Shown: positions 51,624-58,734 of the stretch, piece after piece
How the letters are laid out: the number at the start of each line of letters is the position of its first letter
Position numbering within the stretch: position 1 is the first letter of the stretch
NCBI RefSeq assembly: GCF_002967765.1
Contig: NZ_PUHY01000005.1
Coordinates: 434,001 to 498,000 of the forward strand
Length of the DNA: 64,000 bases
Direction: 5' to 3'
From: Blastopirellula marina
Lineage (GTDB): Bacteria > Planctomycetota > Planctomycetia > Pirellulales > Pirellulaceae
Notes under the pieces: generated by a model
The model's database searches: none
The model's input: only the letters and a program-made list of their open reading frames with translations
What the model was told of the DNA's origin: nothing
Position numbers and translations under genes: made by a program

Positions 51624-51626
51624 ACC
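51584..51626. repeat. Hairpin repeat, family 1, copy e
   Basis: Full copy with perfect arms GCTGGAAT/ATTCCAGC. It stands at the junction between the toxin-like fragment and the phage-like operon. Confidence 0.8.
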
Positions 51627-51644
51627 AACTCAAGCTTCACTCCG

Positions 51645-52355
51645 TTATCGTTCGCTTAAAAACGCTGCTAGATCGTCGCTGGCCAGGCACATGCAGTTGG
51701 GGTTGTAGGTTAGCGGGGGCCAGTGTTGGGATTGGCCTTGCGGGCAGTAGCAGCGAGCCGTGGTTGTGGCTTGTGTGTTGGCAATCGGCGGTGATGAAGT
51801 GGCGGGCGGCGAACCGGTGGACGAGACGGCGGATGACGACGTGCTGGATGGCAACGTGACCGATGGCGTCCTGGCTGAAACTGCGGCTCGTTTGCGGTGG
51901 CGGGCCAACTGTTTCATGGCTGGCAGGCTCCAGATGGTGACCACGCCCAGGTCCTCGCACGCGGCGCACTGCCAGGCGTGTTCCCACAGTGTCGATTCGC
52001 AATCGGGACAAACGCGGGCCAGGCGAAACAACTGGCCGCACGCCTCGTTCAAGCAGCGACACATTGGCCGGTCGAGATTCGCGGAGGTTGGTTCGTTGCG
52101 AGTCAACATCTGCCGCACCACCTTGGGCAGTTCACTCATTGAACGCGGCACTTCGGCCTGACCTGCGAACAAACGCTTCAGCGCTTCGTTGGCGGAAGGC
52201 TGGTCGAACTCTTTGAGGAGATGAAACCACATTCGCTTCACCGTAACTGGGTTGCTCACGCGATTTAGGTAATGGCCGACGCCAGGAAACAGATCCTTGG
52301 CGAGCACGCACCACCGATCAAACTCGTCGGCTGTCATAGGGGATTCTCTCGGCAA
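51645..52355 (-). CDS. Zinc-finger protein of phage-like replication operon
   Basis: 236 aa. The first 85 residues are helical (Asp-Glu-Phe-Asp-Arg-Trp, then Trp-Phe-His-Leu-Leu-Lys-Glu-Phe), as in replisome organiser or helicase-loader partners. Residues 98-133 hold four Cys pairs or singles (Cys-Arg-Cys, Cys-Gly, Cys-Pro-Asp-Cys, Cys-Ala-Ala-Cys), probably one or two zinc sites. A Ser/Thr/Pro-rich linker follows. Last gene of the operon; a family 2 repeat separates it from the replication gene. Confidence 0.65.
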   Translation of the reverse strand: MPRESPMTADEFDRWCVLAKDLFPGVGHYLNRVSNPVTVKRMWFHLLKEFDQPSANEALKRLFAGQAEVPRSMSELPKVVRQMLTRNEPTSANLDRPMCRCLNEACGQLFRLARVCPDCESTLWEHAWQCAACEDLGVVTIWSLPAMKQLARHRKRAAVSARTPSVTLPSSTSSSAVSSTGSPPATSSPPIANTQATTTARCYCPQGQSQHWPPLTYNPNCMCLASDDLAAFLSER

Positions 52356-52365
52356 AGGTTGTTGG

Positions 52366-52470
52366 TGTCTGCGCCCTTAATCCAAACAGGCAATGGGCCG
52401 ATTTGCCACGAATCTGGGCCTTCCGTTGGTCGCCTTAATTCGATTGCTGGCGCAGGCTTCGATAATGTGG
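52366..52470. repeat. Dispersed repeat, family 2, copy 4
   Basis: Nearly identical to the copy at 3343-3444: TGTCTGCGCCC at one end, CAATGGGCCGATTTGCCACG in the middle, TTCCGTTGGTCGCC and CGATTGCTGGCGCAGGCTTC at the other end. It fills the gap between two genes of the phage-like operon. Confidence 0.8.
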
Positions 52471-52474
52471 CTTT

Positions 52475-53374
52475 CTAACGTTCGGCTGATCGCAACGTTT
52501 GCGAGCTGGCCGTGGTGTGTTTGCCGATCTCGGCTTCATCCATCGCCAAGATCTCGGCCATCGAAGGCAGCGACGTAGCATTTCGCTGGGGAATTCCGAT
52601 CGACGGGGTCGGTTCGCGAAGGCCTGTCCAGCCATTGGCGATTGTGTGGTTGATCGCGGCAATCGCACGCAGCTCGCTCATTTCGAGGAACATCGCGAAC
52701 TGCTTCTGTACGGCCGTTGATGTGAGCCGTTTGCCGATCTCGACGCGATGGGTGATCCATTCCCGCCACGCTTGCCGGAACGCGTCAGAATCGAAGGGAG
52801 GCGTCTCTCGACCGGGATCGAAGCGAGGCGTGTTCTTCCCTGACGGCGGAGCTTCATTCCAAGCAAAATCCCCAAGACTGCCGCCGTCAGGCGCACCCTC
52901 TTTGGTTTCTTGTTCTTTTCTTTTCTCTTCTTTACTCTCCTCTTCTCTTCTCTTCTTTAGGTCAACAAAACGTTGCTTGGGATGGCGACAAGATGGCGAC
53001 AACTCGATGTCAGTCTTCTTTTCTGATCGTCGTCGCGCTGATGCGCGCGCCTGTTGAATGCGTCGCTTTCCCGATTGGGAAAAGCGTTTGTCGTAGCCTG
53101 GGATGACGATGCCTTCGTCGGTAACGGTCAGCCAGGCGACGGCTTCGTCGGTTAGGTGCTGCCAGAACTCAGGCGTGCCTCCCAGCTTGCGTGCGAGCGA
53201 TTGCAGCGTGAGTCCTTTGAGCAGCCCGTTGTCGGTTGCTTTGTCGACCAATGCCCACAGCCGAAACAGCCGGCCCAAGATTAGTTCTTCCGCCTCGTCG
53301 GTTAAATCGACCAGCCGCATGAACTCGGGCTTGTCCTCCAAATCAAGATCCATCTGAATCCAATCGCCTGCCAT
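52475..53374 (-). CDS. Phage-type replication initiation protein
   Basis: 299 aa. The N-terminal 110 residues (Trp-Ile-Gln-Met-Asp-Leu-Asp-Leu-Glu-Asp-Lys-Pro-Glu, then a winged-helix-like stretch with Leu-Gly-Gly-Thr-Pro-Glu-Phe-Trp) fit phage replisome-organiser proteins. A highly charged Lys/Arg/Glu linker at about 140-165 comes from a pyrimidine-rich tract in the plus strand (52909-52960). The C-terminal part has Trp-Arg-Glu-Trp-Ile and a further helical domain, as in DnaT- or helicase-loader-like ends. Probably recruits the host replicative helicase. Confidence 0.65.
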   Translation of the reverse strand: MAGDWIQMDLDLEDKPEFMRLVDLTDEAEELILGRLFRLWALVDKATDNGLLKGLTLQSLARKLGGTPEFWQHLTDEAVAWLTVTDEGIVIPGYDKRFSQSGKRRIQQARASARRRSEKKTDIELSPSCRHPKQRFVDLKKRREEESKEEKRKEQETKEGAPDGGSLGDFAWNEAPPSGKNTPRFDPGRETPPFDSDAFRQAWREWITHRVEIGKRLTSTAVQKQFAMFLEMSELRAIAAINHTIANGWTGLREPTPSIGIPQRNATSLPSMAEILAMDEAEIGKHTTASSQTLRSAER

Positions 53375-53437
53375 GAAGTGATTTCCTTGCGTTGTGATGT
53401 TGTGTTGGGTTGTTGCGTCGAACGTTGAACAGGGCTT

Positions 53438-53455
53438 GGTGCGTCGAGACGCACC
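53438..53455. repeat. Hairpin repeat, family 5, perfect copy
   Basis: GGTGCGTC-GA-GACGCACC, a perfect 8-bp stem with a 2-base loop, followed by CTACG. Lies between the replication gene and the ABC/GNAT gene, where it could slow or stop transcription. Confidence 0.7.
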
Positions 53456-53474
53456 CTACGGGTTGTTGGTTGCT

Positions 53475-54557
53475 TCAGGCCACGTTTGCACCGCGCCAGC
53501 GGAAGGTGGCGACGGCGCGGCCTGCTGAGGTCTTCCACGCTTGGCGAAACATGCCACTCGGTTTGCGGCCGGTCTTCAGCAGTTGGGTGAACTGCCAGTG
53601 GTTGCTGCGGTTGGCGTGGGCGACGATCGCCGGATGGCTGCCGCTGATCGTGATCAACTCGGCCCCTTGCTCGGCCAGCCATCGGGCCACGCCATCAAGC
53701 ATCGCACTGCCAATCCCGACTCCTTGAAATGTTGGCAGCGTCACTAACCGTGAAATCCTAAATCGCCGCACATGAAAGTGATTCAGCACCGCCACCAACG
53801 CCGCCGGCTGCCCATCGAGCGTGCCGACGAAGCAGCGAGCACACGGATTCAGCTGGCCATCTAAATAGTGATGCGGAGCAAACAAGGGCCACGCGTCGCG
53901 ACTGGCGGCATGGATTCGTAGGTCGAGTTGAGGTCGCCGAAGACACCTCCAAGTCAGCTCGCCGCGGTTCATGTCCAACACCCAATCAGGCCGCAGCCAC
54001 GGCAGTATGTCTTGATGACACGTTACCGCGACGAACCGCCCGGCGATTTGTCCGCGATCGATTCCCTTTCGCAAGGCAAGCGAACCGAACTTGGCGGTCT
54101 GTCGATCGACCACGCTCGAGTACTCGTCGAACGCGACCACCGGCCGGCGACCCACAATTGCCCGAGCCAGGTCAGCCCGAAACTTCTCGCCGGTCGAGAG
54201 AACGTGATACGGCCGACACCAGATCGGCGGCGAACTGAGACCAACCGACGTGAGCGCATGCACCACTTCGCGGGCCGTCATTCGCTTGGGGAACCCATCG
54301 ACCAACGCGGCCTGCTTCGGCCACCGCGCGGTGCGAACCAGCTGTTTGCCGAACGCCGCGCGGGCCACAGTCGACTTGCCGCTACCCGACTCGCCGACAA
54401 TCGCCCCCACCTGCCACGATTGGTCGAGTGAAGGAACCTCCACCGCGAATTGCCGCGAGGTTCGTTCGCCCACAGCAACATCAAACATTCCGGCCACCGC
54501 CTGCACACGAAACGAATCGTGCACTGGGCAATCGACTACAGCATCAACAATCGGCAT
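53475..54557 (-). CDS. ABC-type ATPase fused to GNAT acetyltransferase
   Basis: 360 aa. Residues 45-185 are an ABC ATPase: Walker A Gly-Glu-Ser-Gly-Ser-Gly-Lys-Ser-Thr at 55-63, signature Leu-Ser-Thr-Gly-Glu near 120-124, Walker B Val-Val-Ala-Phe-Asp-Glu-Tyr near 140-146, and a His at 181. The signature lacks the second Gly of Leu-Ser-Gly-Gly-Gln. Residues 225-340 form a GNAT domain with the acetyl-CoA loop Phe-Gln-Gly-Val-Gly-Ile-Gly near 287-293. This fusion is known as COG2401. It has no membrane segment, so it is not a transporter part. It lies in the middle of the phage-like operon. Confidence 0.85.
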   Translation of the reverse strand: MPIVDAVVDCPVHDSFRVQAVAGMFDVAVGERTSRQFAVEVPSLDQSWQVGAIVGESGSGKSTVARAAFGKQLVRTARWPKQAALVDGFPKRMTAREVVHALTSVGLSSPPIWCRPYHVLSTGEKFRADLARAIVGRRPVVAFDEYSSVVDRQTAKFGSLALRKGIDRGQIAGRFVAVTCHQDILPWLRPDWVLDMNRGELTWRCLRRPQLDLRIHAASRDAWPLFAPHHYLDGQLNPCARCFVGTLDGQPAALVAVLNHFHVRRFRISRLVTLPTFQGVGIGSAMLDGVARWLAEQGAELITISGSHPAIVAHANRSNHWQFTQLLKTGRKPSGMFRQAWKTSAGRAVATFRWRGANVA

Positions 54558-54724
54558 GAGAAACCTTTCTGGCGAAGTTGTTCATACAAAGCACGCTGCT
54601 CCCGTTCGTCACGACACTCGACCACCACCTGGTAAAGGGGCGGACACGCACGACGTTTACGATCGGCCTGTGGGTTGGAAGGTTCCCGCGGACGATCACG
54701 TGAAGAAGTGGGAAGTCGTTTCAT
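54536..54724 (-). CDS. Small protein overlapping ABC-GNAT gene
   Basis: 62 aa; the ATG of the ABC-GNAT gene lies inside its 3' end (22-base overlap). A basic Pro-rich start is followed by Tyr-Gln-Val-Val-Val-Glu-Cys-Arg-Asp-Glu-Arg-Glu-Gln, then Leu-Tyr-Glu-Gln-Leu-Arg-Gln-Lys-Gly-Phe-Ser-Cys-Arg, a compact beta-alpha-beta unit. The two may act together. Confidence 0.6.
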   Translation of the reverse strand: MKRLPTSSRDRPREPSNPQADRKRRACPPLYQVVVECRDEREQRALYEQLRQKGFSCRLLML

Positions 54725-54806
54725 GGAGGTGATCCTGGGTTGAAGTGAGCGAATGGTTGGGTTTGCGCGGGTGAATGGGATATTGGTTCGCAGGGCACGG
54801 TACCCG

Positions 54807-54850
54807 GTTGTCCCCTAGCCCTCTGACTGCGAGAGAGAGGGGACCAGAGC
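54807..54850. repeat. Dispersed hairpin repeat, family 3, copy d
   Basis: TTGTCCCCTAGCCCTCTG...AGAGAGAGGGGACCA. It supplies the last codons and stop of the minus-strand gene that ends at 54815. Confidence 0.65.
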
Positions 54851-55237
54851 GATGAGTGGACTGGATGCCGTTGGATGTTGCCTTGCGGGTTGATGGTCTA
54901 ACCACTGCTCGTAACGCTCGATGGCTTCCAGGTGAAGTTCGTGGCGGTCGATGAGGGGTGGTTTGTTGGCGGCTTCGCGGGACAGTTCGAGTTCGTCGAG
55001 AGCATGCAGGATGCGGGTGCGTGCCCAGTGGTTGATCGCGGTGCTGCTGCGCGGTGTGAAGTGCATGCCGTGGGCATCTTCCAATTGAAAGTCGGTGATC
55101 TGGCGATCGACGATCTCGCTATCGAAGCGGCAGCCAGGAATGCCTGTGCGGACCGACAACGTATAAGCGAGCATGCAATCGAATAGAACCGCCTCGTGCT
55201 CGATCGCATCGAACGTGCGGTGAATGACGACGTTCAT
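54815..55237 (-). CDS. Small protein in phage-like operon
   Basis: 140 aa from the ATG at 55237, which overlaps the stop of the upstream gene by ATGA. Mixed alpha/beta with His-rich segments (Val-Val-Ile-His-Arg-Thr-Phe; Asp-Ala-His-Gly-Met-His-Phe) that might bind metal. The last dozen residues are coded by a family 3 repeat. No family recognised. Confidence 0.65.
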   Translation of the reverse strand: MNVVIHRTFDAIEHEAVLFDCMLAYTLSVRTGIPGCRFDSEIVDRQITDFQLEDAHGMHFTPRSSTAINHWARTRILHALDELELSREAANKPPLIDRHELHLEAIERYEQWLDHQPARQHPTASSPLIALVPSLSQSEG

Positions 55238-55524
55238 TCGCCCTCCTTTTGCTGTAGCTTCACTTGCGAAGGGAAGTAGCTCGGCTTGGAGATATCCTTC
55301 AAGCTGCAGAAGCGGATGTGATTGGTCTCGTTTGAAAAAGGTCCGAGGCGGTTGAGCAGCGATTGAACGTGCAAAAGATCGTGCTGCAGTTCTTCGGCCG
55401 CGTATTTGGTGTTGACCAGGTATTCGGGATCGAACTCGTCCAAGATCAACCCGAGCAGCCGCCGTGATTCCAAGACGTGAATGCGAATGCTCTCCATGCG
55501 GACTTCGCGTAAGTACTCTTTCAT
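55234..55524 (-). CDS. Small helical protein in phage-like operon
   Basis: 96 aa, helical, with Glu-Glu-Leu-Gln-His-Asp-Leu-Leu-His-Val-Gln in the middle and a basic C-terminus. Coupled to the next gene by ATGA. A GAGGAGTT lies before the ATG. No family recognised. Confidence 0.65.
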   Translation of the reverse strand: MKEYLREVRMESIRIHVLESRRLLGLILDEFDPEYLVNTKYAAEELQHDLLHVQSLLNRLGPFSNETNHIRFCSLKDISKPSYFPSQVKLQQKEGE

Positions 55525-55578
55525 TGGGGAACTCCTCGTGGGGATGGTTTGTGTTTGGTTCGCAGGGACTCTGATGCG

Positions 55579-55630
55579 TGTCCCCTCGCCACCTTCCTCG
55601 GGTAAGAGAGTTAGGGTGAGGGGAAAGGAC
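55579..55630. repeat. Dispersed hairpin repeat, family 3, copy e
   Basis: GTGTCCCCTCGCCACC...GTTAGGGTGAGGGGAAAGG, the copy with the best stem (CCCCTC/GAGGGG). It forms the end of the gene stopping at 55611. Confidence 0.7.
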
Positions 55631-55859
55631 GGTCGGACGTGACAGAACGATTCGGGTTGTCTTGGTCGTGCTGGTCTTGGATGTGTTGACGGAGGCCTCC
55701 TTGGAGCCAGGCGGAGATCTTGCGGCGGTCTTCTTCGGTGGCAAAGGGACGGCTGCGGCGTGAGAAAGTGTCGCTGCGAAACTGGCGTTCTTGTTCGCGA
55801 CGTTCGAGGTAGTCGTTACGTTCCTCACGGTTCAAGGAAGTTGGGGAAGGTGAATTCAT
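55611..55859 (-). CDS. Small basic protein in phage-like operon
   Basis: 82 aa from the ATG at 55859, which overlaps the stop of the upstream gene. Rich in Arg, Glu and Gln (Glu-Arg-Arg-Glu-Gln-Glu-Arg-Gln-Phe-Arg), helical, with a Trp-Leu-Gln-Gly-Gly-Leu segment. The C-terminal Pro-Phe-Pro-Ser-Pro is coded by repeat copy e. No family recognised. Confidence 0.6.
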   Translation of the reverse strand: MNSPSPTSLNREERNDYLERREQERQFRSDTFSRRSRPFATEEDRRKISAWLQGGLRQHIQDQHDQDNPNRSVTSDRPFPSP

Positions 55860-56113
55860 ACGTTGGCCTCGGTGGTTTCGGGTGACGATTGCGGATGCAG
55901 TTTGTGGGCGATTTCCAGCAGCCGGCGTGAGAAGCGGGAATGCGTTCGCCCTTTCGGCTTGGTCGGTTTGCAAAGGCCCGATTGGACGACTTCGTCCCAG
56001 GTGAGCTCGGTGCGATCGATGATGCGTTGGGCCGCTTTGTAATGCTTGGCGCACAGCCCGCGACTGTGGACGGTGACCGGACAAGCGGCGACGAGACAAA
56101 GTTCTTTGTTCAT
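55856..56113 (-). CDS. Small zinc-binding protein, first gene of operon
   Basis: 85 aa. Cys and His residues in Cys-Leu-Val-Ala-Ala-Cys-Pro-Val and Gly-Leu-Cys-Ala-Lys-His-Tyr-Lys make a likely zinc knuckle of the sort seen in small phage proteins. It begins 15 bases below the first of two palindromic operators and is the first gene of the minus-strand operon that runs to 51.6 kb. Confidence 0.7.
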   Translation of the reverse strand: MNKELCLVAACPVTVHSRGLCAKHYKAAQRIIDRTELTWDEVVQSGLCKPTKPKGRTHSRFSRRLLEIAHKLHPQSSPETTEANV

Positions 56114-56127
56114 GAAAGGTGTTCTCC

Positions 56128-56142
56128 AAAGCGTGACGCTTT
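56128..56142. promoter_or_regulatory. Palindromic operator 1
   Basis: AAAGCGTGACGCTTT: two 7-base arms AAAGCGT/ACGCTTT around one base. An identical copy lies 37 bases further. It stands between the start of the minus-strand operon and its likely promoter. Confidence 0.75.
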
Positions 56143-56164
56143 ACGTGATAGGTATAGTGTCCAT

Positions 56165-56184
56165 AAAGCGTGACGCTTTGTCAA
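56165..56184 (-). promoter_or_regulatory. Palindromic operator 2 with adjacent -35 box
   Basis: A second, identical AAAGCGTGACGCTTT at 56165-56179. On the minus strand a perfect TTGACA (56184 to 56179) touches and overlaps it by one base; a weak -10 such as CACTAT or TATACC lies 19-22 bases further, so the -10 is uncertain. A repressor at this site would block the operon promoter. The cognate repressor is not in the window. Confidence 0.65.
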
Positions 56185-56272
56185 ACACTTTATTGGACTA
56201 TTCTGGACGATGAAGTAAGTTATGATAGCGTCATGCGTTAGAGACACTTCTGTTCACGAAAGCGCCCACACT

Positions 56273-56611
56273 ATGGCCAAGAAAGCAAAGAAGCCCGGCA
56301 AGGGAGCCGCTACGAAGAAGCCCCTTTCCAAGGACAAGCTCGGCCGCGAGATCGCGAACCGAGGCGAGACGTTAACGGCCGCCGAAATCGAATCGCTCGC
56401 CCGCGAGTTCTACCAGGTGTACGAACTGCTGCACGACTGTGCGAGCTTCATGGAAATCAAGAAGGTGGCCGAGATTCAAGCGATCGTTTCGGGTTTACGA
56501 AAGAAGGCTCGCGAATCGCAGAAGCTGGCTAACTCGCAAATCGGCCGCAAGGTGGACGAGATGGCGATTGAGATGGGTATCGCAGACCGTCTGAGCAAGT
56601 TCAAGGGTTAG
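56273..56611 (+). CDS. Small basic protein, divergent to phage-like operon
   Basis: 112 aa from the ATG at 56273 (MAKKAKKPGKG). A Lys-rich, histone-like start of 25 residues precedes a helical domain with Glu-Phe-Tyr-Gln-Val-Tyr-Glu-Leu-Leu and Arg-Lys-Lys-Ala-Arg-Glu. DNA binding is likely from the basic tail, but no HTH is clear, so it cannot be named as the repressor of the two operators between it and the operon. Confidence 0.6.
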   Translation: MAKKAKKPGKGAATKKPLSKDKLGREIANRGETLTAAEIESLAREFYQVYELLHDCASFMEIKKVAEIQAIVSGLRKKARESQKLANSQIGRKVDEMAIEMGIADRLSKFKG

Positions 56612-57044
56612 CCCGACTGATCACGTAGAGCCCAGCCCCTCGGTGCAACGACCGCATTTGGCGATCTCACCCGCGCCAATCTAGGCGCGCCAGGCAAGCT
56701 GATGCGGTCTACCCTGGTAGAAAAATCGCCACGATAATTATCGGAATAGTTTGCGTAATCGTCTCAAGCGGGCAATCGTGCGCGGTGCTTCCCACTAGAA
56801 AGTGCTTGCTGTTGATCTGTTTCAATACAGTAAAGTGAGACAGGAAGTTCAAAATGATACACATAAGGCAGACTTTACCGTTCGTGTGGTCCGTTTGGGT
56901 TCGGCCCTTAAGTGTGGTTTGCGGGGCGAAGAAGCCCTTACCCCAGATTGCCGGTAACAGAGACCGGCAGGCGCAAAAAGATCGGCGAGCATCCACGGAT
57001 ACTCGCCGATCGGGTCGTAGTATGAATCGTCGTAATAGTGCGGG
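56612..57044. other. Intergenic region, no gene seen
   Basis: 433 bases. A small stem TGCCGGT/ACCGGCA at 56949-56969 lies behind the convergent PEP-CTERM gene but has no T run on either side. Otherwise nothing supported. Confidence 0.45.
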
Positions 57045-57686
57045 TTAAGCGATTGCCGCGACTTGTTTCTCACGCGTCTTCCAGAACGCTGCCAGGCCGA
57101 TTGCCAGGGCACCGATTCCGAACATGGCATACGTCGAAGGTTCGGGCACGGTGGTGATCTCGGCGTTGGTTGCCGCCAAGGTACCCACGGCGAACGATCG
57201 CGATGCCGGGTTTTGCGAGTTGACCGTGAACTGGACCGAGTAACCGGTGAAGGTCACCGATTGCGTGCTCGTCAGAAAGTCGGTGAGCACAACGCCCAAC
57301 TCGTGTCCGAAGACACGTGCCGTGGCTGTAGGAGCGCTGTAGGTATCCATTGCACCCCCGGTACCTGAGAAGCCGAGCAGCTTCACGGTGACATCCTTCA
57401 CACTTGAGAAGGCATTGGTGTTGGACGTGATGCCCAAGAACAATGTCTCGAAATCGGTCGAGCCATCAATTCGCAGCGCTTGCCCCGGCGCGAATTGAGC
57501 GTCAATGGTGACGACTTCCCCGACCGGAATGACTTGCGCCGGCGCAAACGGAGCCGAAGCTTCGATTATGCCGCCCCCTGTGTCTTGCAGGTCCAAGTCG
57601 TATGTGATCATCGCGGCGTTTGCCTGGACCGCGACGAACAGCATTCCAACAAGGATCGCTGCAGAACTCCACCATTTACATTGCAT
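57045..57686 (-). CDS. PEP-CTERM protein, copy 1 of a pair
   Basis: 213 aa from the ATG at 57686, chosen because its paralogue starts with Met-His-Cys-Lys-Trp at the same place. Signal peptide with Ala-Asn-Ala cleavage near 25. C-terminus Val-Pro-Glu-Pro-Ser-Thr-Tyr-Ala, a membrane segment and a short basic tail. The body shares Tyr-Asp-Leu-Asp-Leu-Gln-Asp-x-Gly-Gly-Gly, Leu-Arg-Ile-Asp-Gly and Leu-Leu-Gly-Phe-Ser-Gly-Thr with the gene at 58093-58734; both are 213 aa. Surface or matrix protein, processed by an exosortase elsewhere. Confidence 0.85.
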   Translation of the reverse strand: MQCKWWSSAAILVGMLFVAVQANAAMITYDLDLQDTGGGIIEASAPFAPAQVIPVGEVVTIDAQFAPGQALRIDGSTDFETLFLGITSNTNAFSSVKDVTVKLLGFSGTGGAMDTYSAPTATARVFGHELGVVLTDFLTSTQSVTFTGYSVQFTVNSQNPASRSFAVGTLAATNAEITTVPEPSTYAMFGIGALAIGLAAFWKTREKQVAAIA

Positions 57687-58092
57687 CAAAAAGACTCCCT
57701 AATAAGTAATGCTACTGACCAAAACGGTTCGAGCATTCTGATCGCTGCTGGCCCGTTCGACTGAACGACGCGACATGCCTAACGACAACCCCGATGCGGT
57801 TGCCAGCCATGCTCTTGAAAGCTCGGCGAAGATAGCTGCACGCCGAATGCCAATACAACGGAGCTCGCCGATGTAACGTGTTATCTAAGGGGTTTTGGAG
57901 GCCCGAACGATGGCAACGAACGTCGGTTAACTCGACCGATCACGTGTCGTTACGGTATTTCAGAGAATCTGGGAGGTTTCTTGCGAAGCATCCACGAAAA
58001 AGCCGACGGACGATCGAAGTTGATCGCACGTCGGCCATGATGAGTCGCGCCGCCGAGGGGGATGATGTCGACACACGGGTGTCTCGTGGTCG
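57687..58092. other. Gap between the PEP-CTERM pair
   Basis: About 400 bases without a supported gene. The promoter of copy 1 should lie here but is not clear. Confidence 0.4.
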
Positions 58093-58734
58093 TTAGGCAA
58101 GCGCCAAAATGCTTTGACGTTTCATCTGTCGGTAGCTAATCAATCCGATTGCCAAAGCACCCAAGCCGAACAGCGCGTAGGTCGAAGGTTCGGGAACGGT
58201 AACCACCGAAGCGTTGCTGGCGACCAGCATGCCTTGGGTGTAGGTTTGCGGCGAAGAGTTCAGCGAGTTGACCTTGAATTCAACCGAGTAGCCGGTGAAG
58301 GTGATCGCTTGGTTCATGGCCAGGAAGTCGGCCAGAACAACGCCCAGCATGTTGCCGTAGGCCGGCGAAGTGGCCAACGTGGCGGTGTAAGTGTCGGAAG
58401 CCCCATTGGTTCCCGAAAAACCCAAGAGGGTCACCTTCGCATTGCTGACCGACGAAAACGCACTGAAGCCGGACGAGAGACCAATGAACAACGATTCCGA
58501 GCCGCCCGACCCATCGATCCGCAAACCTTGACTAGGAGCGAAGTTGGTTTCCAGCGTCAGCGTATCGCCGGCGGCGACCGAGACGGGTGGTGCCAGCGAG
58601 GTCGTCCCTTCGACCATTCCGCCACCCTTGTCTTGCAGGTCGAGGTCGTAGGCAATCATGCCTGCTTCCGTTTGAGCAGCGAGGACTAGCAGCCCGACAA
58701 GAACTGCCGGGACACTCAACCACTTACAGTGCAT
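58093..58734 (-). CDS. PEP-CTERM protein, copy 2 of a pair
   Basis: 213 aa. Signal peptide with Thr-Glu-Ala-Gly near residue 25; C-terminus Val-Pro-Glu-Pro-Ser-Thr-Tyr-Ala-Leu-Phe-Gly-Leu-Gly-Ala-Leu-Ala-Ile-Gly-Leu and a basic tail. Direct paralogue of copy 1 in the same orientation. Ser and Gly replace many charged residues relative to copy 1, so the two have diverged mainly on the surface. Confidence 0.85.
   Translation of the reverse strand: MHCKWLSVPAVLVGLLVLAAQTEAGMIAYDLDLQDKGGGMVEGTTSLAPPVSVAAGDTLTLETNFAPSQGLRIDGSGGSESLFIGLSSGFSAFSSVSNAKVTLLGFSGTNGASDTYTATLATSPAYGNMLGVVLADFLAMNQAITFTGYSVEFKVNSLNSSPQTYTQGMLVASNASVVTVPEPSTYALFGLGALAIGLISYRQMKRQSILALA

Noticed and set aside
46341-51626. 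CRISPR array
   Set aside because: The repeats are 0.5-3 kb apart with genes between them, palindromic over their length, and no cas gene is present.
56273-56611. Repressor of the twin operators
   Set aside because: The protein is basic and divergent to the operon, but no helix-turn-helix is visible; no claim made.
56949-56969. Terminator behind the PEP-CTERM gene
   Set aside because: A 7-bp stem with 7-base loop but no T run on either strand.
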